From Nocardioides nematodiphilus (GTDB lineage: Bacteria > Actinomycetota > Actinomycetes > Propionibacteriales > Nocardioidaceae): 64,000 bases of DNA. The stretch lies in the NCBI RefSeq assembly GCF_020216525.1, contig NZ_JAIWOY010000002.1, forward strand, positions 62,001 through 126,000, written 5' to 3'. Under the pieces are notes generated by a model that saw only the letters and a list, made by a program, of their open reading frames with translations, was not told where the DNA came from and did not search any database. Below, piece after piece: positions 60,232 through 64,000 of this stretch (within the stretch, counting starts at the first letter, position 1; every line of letters begins with the position of its first letter). The position numbers and the translations under genes are program-made.

Positions 60232-60875
60232 CCGTACGGGTGATGGTGGTCGACGACCACCCGATGTGGCGCGACGCCGTGGAGAGCGATCTGACCCGAG
60301 CGGGCTACGAGGTCGTCGCGGTCGCCGCGAACGGTCGGGAGGCGCTCGCCCGCTTCGCCGCGACCGAGCCCGACCTCGTCGTGCTCGACCTGCAGATCCC
60401 GGCGCCGGACGGGGTGGCGGTCACCACCGACATCATCGACCGACGGCCGCAGACGCGGGTGCTGGTGCTCTCCGCGTCCGGCGAGCAGGACGACGTGCTC
60501 GCCGCCGTCACGGCGGGCGCCACCGGCTACCTGGTCAAGTCCGCCTCCCGCGAGGAGCTCCTGGCCGCCGTCGCCCGCGTGGCGGACGGCGAGCCGGTCT
60601 TCACCGCCGGCCTGGCCGGCCTCGTGCTCGGGGAGTTCCAGCGTCGCTCGGCCGCAGAGCCCGACGAGCCGCGGCTGACCGACCGTGAGACCGAGGTGCT
60701 GCGGATGGTCGCGAAGGGCATGTCGTACCGGGCGATCGCCGAGCGGCTCGTGCTGTCGCACCGTACGGTGCAGAACCACGTCCAGAACGTGCTGCGCAAG
60801 CTGCAGATGCACAACCGCGTCGAGCTGACGCGCTACGCCATCGAGCGCGGGCTCGACGTCGACGACGAGGTCTGA
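60228..60875 (+). CDS. NarL/LuxR-family response regulator (MacR-like)
   Basis: A 215-residue regulator: receiver domain with acidic D9/D10, phospho-acceptor D54 (VVLDLQIPAPDG), S82 and K104, then a LuxR HTH (LTDRETEVLRMVAKGMSYRAIAERLVLSHRTVQNHVQNVLRKL). In Streptomyces coelicolor MacRS controls membrane/surface protein genes. ATG 60228 overlaps the kinase stop. Confidence 0.92.
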   Translation: MTVRVMVVDDHPMWRDAVESDLTRAGYEVVAVAANGREALARFAATEPDLVVLDLQIPAPDGVAVTTDIIDRRPQTRVLVLSASGEQDDVLAAVTAGATGYLVKSASREELLAAVARVADGEPVFTAGLAGLVLGEFQRRSAAEPDEPRLTDRETEVLRMVAKGMSYRAIAERLVLSHRTVQNHVQNVLRKLQMHNRVELTRYAIERGLDVDDEV

Positions 60876-60903
60876 GCGTCCGCGCGGCGTGCGGCCGCAA
60901 GGC

Positions 60904-60971
60904 GGCGGAGCGAGCGCGGCCTCACGGGCGGAGCGGCCATCGAGCGACGATGACGCCGCGCTCGCTCCGCC
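60904..60971. terminator. Long inverted repeat between convergent genes
   Basis: A perfect 17-bp inverted repeat (GGCGGAGCGAGCGCGGC at 60904-60920 and its complement at 60955-60971) encloses 34 nt. Nested CGGGCGGAGCG/CGCTCCGCCCG words allow alternative stems. It fills the gap between the response regulator and glyA and may terminate both. Confidence 0.55.
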
Positions 60972-60986
60972 CGTGGGCGCACAGGA

Positions 60987-62429
60987 TCAGCTGAGCTCGA
61001 GACCCGGGTAGAGCGGGTTCTTCTCGAGCAGCTCGGCCGAGGCGGCCTTGGTGCGGTCGGCGACGCCGTCCGCGAGGACGTACGAGGCCTTGGAGACGCC
61101 GCCGTCCTTGGTGGTGCCCGGCTGGGTGTTCTTGAGGACGTCGACGATGAGCTCGGCGACCTTGTCGAACTCGTCGTGGCCGAAGCCGCGGGTGGTCAGC
61201 GCCGGGGTGCCGAGGCGGACGCCGGAGGTGTACCAGGCGCCGTTCGGGTCCGAGGGGACCGAGTTGCGGTTGGTGACCACGCCGGCGTCGAGCAGCGCCG
61301 ACTCGGCCTGGCGGCCGGTCAGGCCGAAGTTGGAGACGTCGACGAGCACGATGTGGTTGTCGGTGCCGTCGGTGACCAGCTTGGCGCCGCGCTTCTTGAA
61401 GCCCTCGGCGAGCGACTGGGCGTTGTCGGCGACGTTCTGCGCGTACGTCTGGAAGGACTCGGTGCGCGCCTCGGCGAAGGCGACGGCCTTGGCAGCCATC
61501 ACGTGCGAGAGCGGGCCGCCGAGGACCATCGGGCAACCGCGGTCGACCGACGGCGCGTACTCCTCCGTGGCGAGGATGAAGCCACCGCGCGGGCCGCGCA
61601 GCGACTTGTGCGAGGTCGAGGTGACGACGTGGGCGTAGGGAACCGGGTTCTCCTCGCCCTGGAACACCTTGCCGGCCACGAGACCGGCGAAGTGGGCCAT
61701 GTCGACCATCAGGGTCGCGCCCACCGAGTCGGCGATCTCACGCATCTTGGCGAAGTTCACGCGACGCGGGTAGGCGGAGTAGCCGGCCACCAGGATGAGC
61801 GGCTTGAACTCCTTGACCTTCTTGGCGACGGCGTCGTAGTCGAGCAGTCCCGTCTCCGGGTCGGTGCCGTACTGGTTCTGGTGGAACATCTTGCCGGAGA
61901 TGTTCGGGCGGAAGCCGTGCGTGAGGTGGCCGCCGGCGTCGAGCGACATGCCCAGCAGACGCTGGTTGCCGAGCTCGTTGCGGAGCTTTTCCCAGTCGGC
62001 CTCGGAGAGGTCGTTCATGTTCTTCACGCCGGCGTTCTGCAGCCACGGGCCCTCGACGCGGTGCGCCAAAATCGCCCAGTAGGCGGTCAGGTTGGCGTCG
62101 ATGCCGGAGTGCGGCTGGACGTAGGCGTACTCGGCGCCGAAGAGCTCACGGGCGTGCTCGGCAGCGAGCGCCTCGACGGTGTCGACGTTCTGGCAGCCCG
62201 CGTAGAAGCGGTGGCCGACGGTTCCCTCGGCGTACTTGTCGGAGAACCAGGTGCCCATCGTCATCAGCACGGCCGGAGACGCGTAGTTCTCCGAGGCGAT
62301 GAGCTTGAGGGAGGCTCGCTGGTCGGCGAGCTCCTTGCGCGTAGCCTCCGCGACCCGCGGCTCGACCGAGGCGATGACCTCGAGAGCCTGCTGGTACGCG
62401 GAGCTGGTCAGGGACGACAGGTCAGCCAT
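60987..62429 (-). CDS. glyA: Serine hydroxymethyltransferase (long form)
   Basis: A 480-residue PLP enzyme converting serine and tetrahydrofolate to glycine and methylene-THF. The Schiff-base lysine is K275 ([13 protein letters not shown]) and [15 protein letters not shown] marks the substrate site. It is about 50 residues longer than usual GlyA; the extra part lies around 124-172 ([20 protein letters not shown] onward), typical of a second actinobacterial SHMT class. ATG 62429 gives MADLSSL; the open frame beyond has no support. Confidence 0.93.
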   Translation of the reverse strand: MADLSSLTSSAYQQALEVIASVEPRVAEATRKELADQRASLKLIASENYASPAVLMTMGTWFSDKYAEGTVGHRFYAGCQNVDTVEALAAEHARELFGAEYAYVQPHSGIDANLTAYWAILAHRVEGPWLQNAGVKNMNDLSEADWEKLRNELGNQRLLGMSLDAGGHLTHGFRPNISGKMFHQNQYGTDPETGLLDYDAVAKKVKEFKPLILVAGYSAYPRRVNFAKMREIADSVGATLMVDMAHFAGLVAGKVFQGEENPVPYAHVVTSTSHKSLRGPRGGFILATEEYAPSVDRGCPMVLGGPLSHVMAAKAVAFAEARTESFQTYAQNVADNAQSLAEGFKKRGAKLVTDGTDNHIVLVDVSNFGLTGRQAESALLDAGVVTNRNSVPSDPNGAWYTSGVRLGTPALTTRGFGHDEFDKVAELIVDVLKNTQPGTTKDGGVSKASYVLADGVADRTKAASAELLEKNPLYPGLELS

Positions 62430-62530
62430 AGGGCGAATCCTAGTGACAAGACCCCGGAACCTGCACGATCGGCGAACGCGCCTCCACGACGTGACCTGAG
62501 CCACATGCCCCCACTCCCAGCGGGACGCGC

Positions 62531-62593
62531 CGTCCGAATGTCGGACAGGCGTCTCAAACCTCGGGATTCGCTCTTGTTGCAACCCTGTCCGAC
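62531..62593. repeat. Inverted repeats in the glyA-sirA intergenic region
   Basis: GTCCGA-ATG-TCGGAC (62531-62545) is a perfect dyad. Its right half extends as GTCGGACAGG (62539-62548), whose exact complement CCTGTCCGAC lies at 62584-62593. The set could be two operator sites for a regulator of glyA or sirA, or alternative RNA stems in the glyA leader. Confidence 0.55.
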
Positions 62594-62605
62594 CCGTGAG
62601 ACTGC

Positions 62606-62634
62606 TTGACATGGTCTCCGCTGCTACGCACATG
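62606..62634 (+). promoter_or_regulatory. Candidate promoter of the sirA leader
   Basis: TTGACA (62606-62611) is a consensus -35. At 17-nt spacing the -10 would be CACATG (62629-62634), a weak match, with a start at about 62641, exactly the GTG of the leader peptide. TACGCA at 62625-62630 is an alternative -10 with short spacing. Confidence 0.4.
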
Positions 62635-62640
62635 CACCTC

Positions 62641-62700
62641 GTGGTACGTCGCCACGTGGACTTCGGGCGTACCGGCAGCATGATCTGTTGCCCTCGCTGA
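62641..62700 (+). CDS. Cysteine-rich leader peptide (putative attenuator ORF)
   Basis: GTG 62641 opens a 19-residue peptide [22 protein letters not shown] 62632 would add three residues and ATG 62680 gives MICCPR. It combines the RRHVD motif that I recall from actinobacterial 'putative leader peptide' entries with tandem Cys codons (TGT TGC) near the stop. In mycobacteria, leaderless ORFs with polycysteine tails before sirA and cysA2 operons act as cysteine-responsive attenuators. Here it lies 160 nt upstream of sirA, so ribosome stalling at Cys codons likely controls sulfite reductase expression. Confidence 0.7.
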   Translation: MVRRHVDFGRTGSMICCPR

Positions 62701-62860
62701 GACAACGCCAGATCCCGCCGGCATCATCCCGCCGGCACCCGGTGTTGCGACGCCGCCCGACAACGATCCGCCCGGGCGCGCGACCACGAGAGGCTCCCCG
62801 TACATCCCCGCGGTGCTTCGTCGTACAGCGCGTCTTCACACGCTAGGAAATCTGACACCG

Positions 62861-64000
62861 ATGCCTGACCTGCGCTTCACGGCGAAGACCGCTGCCCACA
62901 CCGAGATCCCGCGCCCCAAGCGCGCCGAGGGTCAGTGGGCGCTCGGCTACACCGAGCCGCTCAACAAGAACGAGCAGTCGAAGAAGGACGACGACCCGCT
63001 CAACGTGCGCAACCGCATCCTCTACACGTACTCCAAGCGTGGCTTCGACTCGATCGACCCGGCCGACCTCCGCGGCCGCTTCCGCTGGATGGGTCTCTAC
63101 ACCCAGCGCAAGGAGGGCATCGACGGCGGCAAGACCGCGACGCTGGAGGAGGAGGAGCTGGACGCCCGCTTCTTCATGATGCGCATCCGCACCGACGGCG
63201 CCCTGCTGTCGCCGGCCGCGGTCCGCGAGCTGGGCGCGATCTCCACCGACTACGCCCGTGGCACCGCCGACGTCACCGACCGGCAGAACATCCAGCTGCA
63301 CTGGATCGAGATCGAGAGCGTCCCGGCCATCTGGGAGCGCCTCGAGGCCGTCGGCCTGCAGACCGTCGAGGCGTGCGGTGACAGCCCCCGACCGTTCCTC
63401 GGCTCGCCGGTCGCCGGCGTGGCCAAGGACGAGATCATCGACGGCACCCCGGCGCTCGAGGAGATCAAGCGTCGCTACCTGAACAACCCGGAGTTCTCGA
63501 ACTTCCCGCGCAAGTTCAAGACCTCGGTCAGCGGCCACCCGAGCCTCGACGGCGCCCCCGAGGTCAACGACGTCTCCTTCGTCGGCGTCGACCACCCCGA
63601 GCACGGCCCGGGCTTCGACCTGTGGGTCGGCGGCGGCCTCTCGACCAACCCGATGTTCGCCCAGCGCCTCGGCGTCTGGATCCCGCTGGACGAGGTGGCG
63701 GACGTCTGGGCCGGCGTCGCCGGCATCTTCCGCGACTACGGCTACCGCCGCCTGCGCTCCAAGGCCCGACTGAAGTTCCTCGTCGCCGACTGGGGCAAGG
63801 ACAAGTTCCGCGAGGTCCTGGAGAACGAGTACCTCGAGCGCAAGCTCATCTCCCACGTCTCCCCCGTCGCCGCCACCGGCAACGGCGACCACATCGGCGT
63901 GCACGAGCAGAAGGACGGCAAGTTCTACATCGGGGTCGCCCCCGTCGTCGGCCGTGTCAACGGCGCGCTGCTCACCTCCCTGGGCGACCTGCTCGAGCAG
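62861..64000 (+). CDS. sirA: Ferredoxin-dependent sulfite reductase SirA (truncated by window end)
   Basis: The first 380 codons of a siroheme/4Fe-4S reductase are present; the C-terminal cluster cysteines lie beyond the window. It strongly resembles mycobacterial SirA/NirA: GQWALGYTEPLNKNEQ, GFDSIDPADLRGRFRWMGLYTQR, VTDRQNIQLHWIEIE and DHPEHGPGFDLWVGGGLSTNPM. Y80 and C172 occupy the positions of the Tyr-Cys crosslinked pair known in the M. tuberculosis enzyme. It reduces sulfite to sulfide for cysteine synthesis. ATG 62861 has AGGAAA upstream. Confidence 0.93.
   Translation, partial: MPDLRFTAKTAAHTEIPRPKRAEGQWALGYTEPLNKNEQSKKDDDPLNVRNRILYTYSKRGFDSIDPADLRGRFRWMGLYTQRKEGIDGGKTATLEEEELDARFFMMRIRTDGALLSPAAVRELGAISTDYARGTADVTDRQNIQLHWIEIESVPAIWERLEAVGLQTVEACGDSPRPFLGSPVAGVAKDEIIDGTPALEEIKRRYLNNPEFSNFPRKFKTSVSGHPSLDGAPEVNDVSFVGVDHPEHGPGFDLWVGGGLSTNPMFAQRLGVWIPLDEVADVWAGVAGIFRDYGYRRLRSKARLKFLVADWGKDKFREVLENEYLERKLISHVSPVAATGNGDHIGVHEQKDGKFYIGVAPVVGRVNGALLTSLGDLLEQ

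Larger units (their letters stand above)
62430..62860. other. 431-bp divergent regulatory region between glyA and sirA
   Basis: It holds two overlapping inverted repeats (62531-62593), a TTGACA-type promoter and a short cysteine-rich ORF for sirA, and about 160 bp of leader (62701-62860) with repeated CCCGCCGGCA words and GC-rich stems. I looked for a ZTP or glycine riboswitch before glyA and did not find the conserved core. The sirA ribosome-binding site is AGGAAA at 62845-62850. Confidence 0.6.

Noticed and set aside
62430..62600. ZTP or glycine riboswitch before glyA
   Set aside because: I did not find the conserved CCGCCUGGGCA-type ZTP core or tandem glycine aptamer elements on the minus strand.

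Overview
The window is a dense, roughly 70% GC actinobacterial chromosome segment. RbpA, WhiA, OpcA, a SufR-led suf operon, a mycothiol-type DinB/MDMPI enzyme, DUF3263, and many GTG and leaderless starts all point to Actinomycetota. Protein style and gene order suggest a Nocardioidaceae-like organism (Nocardioides or a relative); the family is inference. I see no rRNA, tRNA, prophage, transposase or CRISPR array. The backbone is an ancient core region whose order (sufR-B-D-C-S-U-T, ABC exporter, ctaA, ctaB, tkt, tal, zwf, opcA, pgl, secG, tpi, pgk, gap, whiA, yvcK, rapZ, uvrC) resembles, from memory, the Rv1420-Rv1466 region of Mycobacterium tuberculosis.

Layout. 0-7.5 kb: APC permease, secreted-type zinc peptidase, then a minus-strand group with an acVLRF1-type peptidyl-tRNA hydrolase, a DUF6054-like protein, an ABC exporter and a phosphotransferase. 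7-13.6 kb: the minus-strand suf Fe-S assembly operon, led by the repressor SufR with a palindromic operator over its start and followed by an ASCH protein. 13.7-18.5 kb: ABC exporter pair, heme A synthase (ctaA), an AbiEi/DUF559-type gene bracketed by inverted 22-bp tandem repeats, and protoheme farnesyltransferase (ctaB). 18.5-26.9 kb: pentose-phosphate operon tkt-tal-pgi-zwf-opcA-pgl, closed by a strong terminator. 26.9-30.6 kb: rbpA, secG, tpiA, pgk, gap.

30.8-39.8 kb: a carbohydrate module is interleaved with whiA. It comprises a LacI regulator, a CE7-type esterase, a GH3 beta-glucosidase and a complete ABC sugar importer; related operator-like palindromes lie in front of lacI and of the importer operon. 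This separates whiA from yvcK and gap, which are usually close. 39.8-48.6 kb: yvcK-rapZ-uvrC, a Tat-type Rieske lipoprotein, uvrA with a LexA box, and an MDMPI-like/metallo-hydrolase pair. 48.6-60.9 kb: ABC1 kinase, small SRPBCC and NTF2-like proteins, methionine aminopeptidase, PLP decarboxylase, AidB-like acyl-CoA dehydrogenase with an MFS exporter and GntR regulator, DUF2804, YiaA/B-type membrane protein, and a MacS-like two-component system. 61-64 kb: a long-form glyA diverges from a SirA-type sulfite reductase that runs off the end.

The most interesting item is a short ORF in front of sirA. It encodes an RRHVD motif and tandem cysteines, fitting a cysteine-sensing attenuator peptide. Also notable are the three-locus 22-bp repeat family, the two-site LacI regulon, a promoter that fires almost directly into a perfect terminator at 54.0 kb, and eleven genes with a -10 box 6-7 nt before the start codon (leaderless mRNAs).
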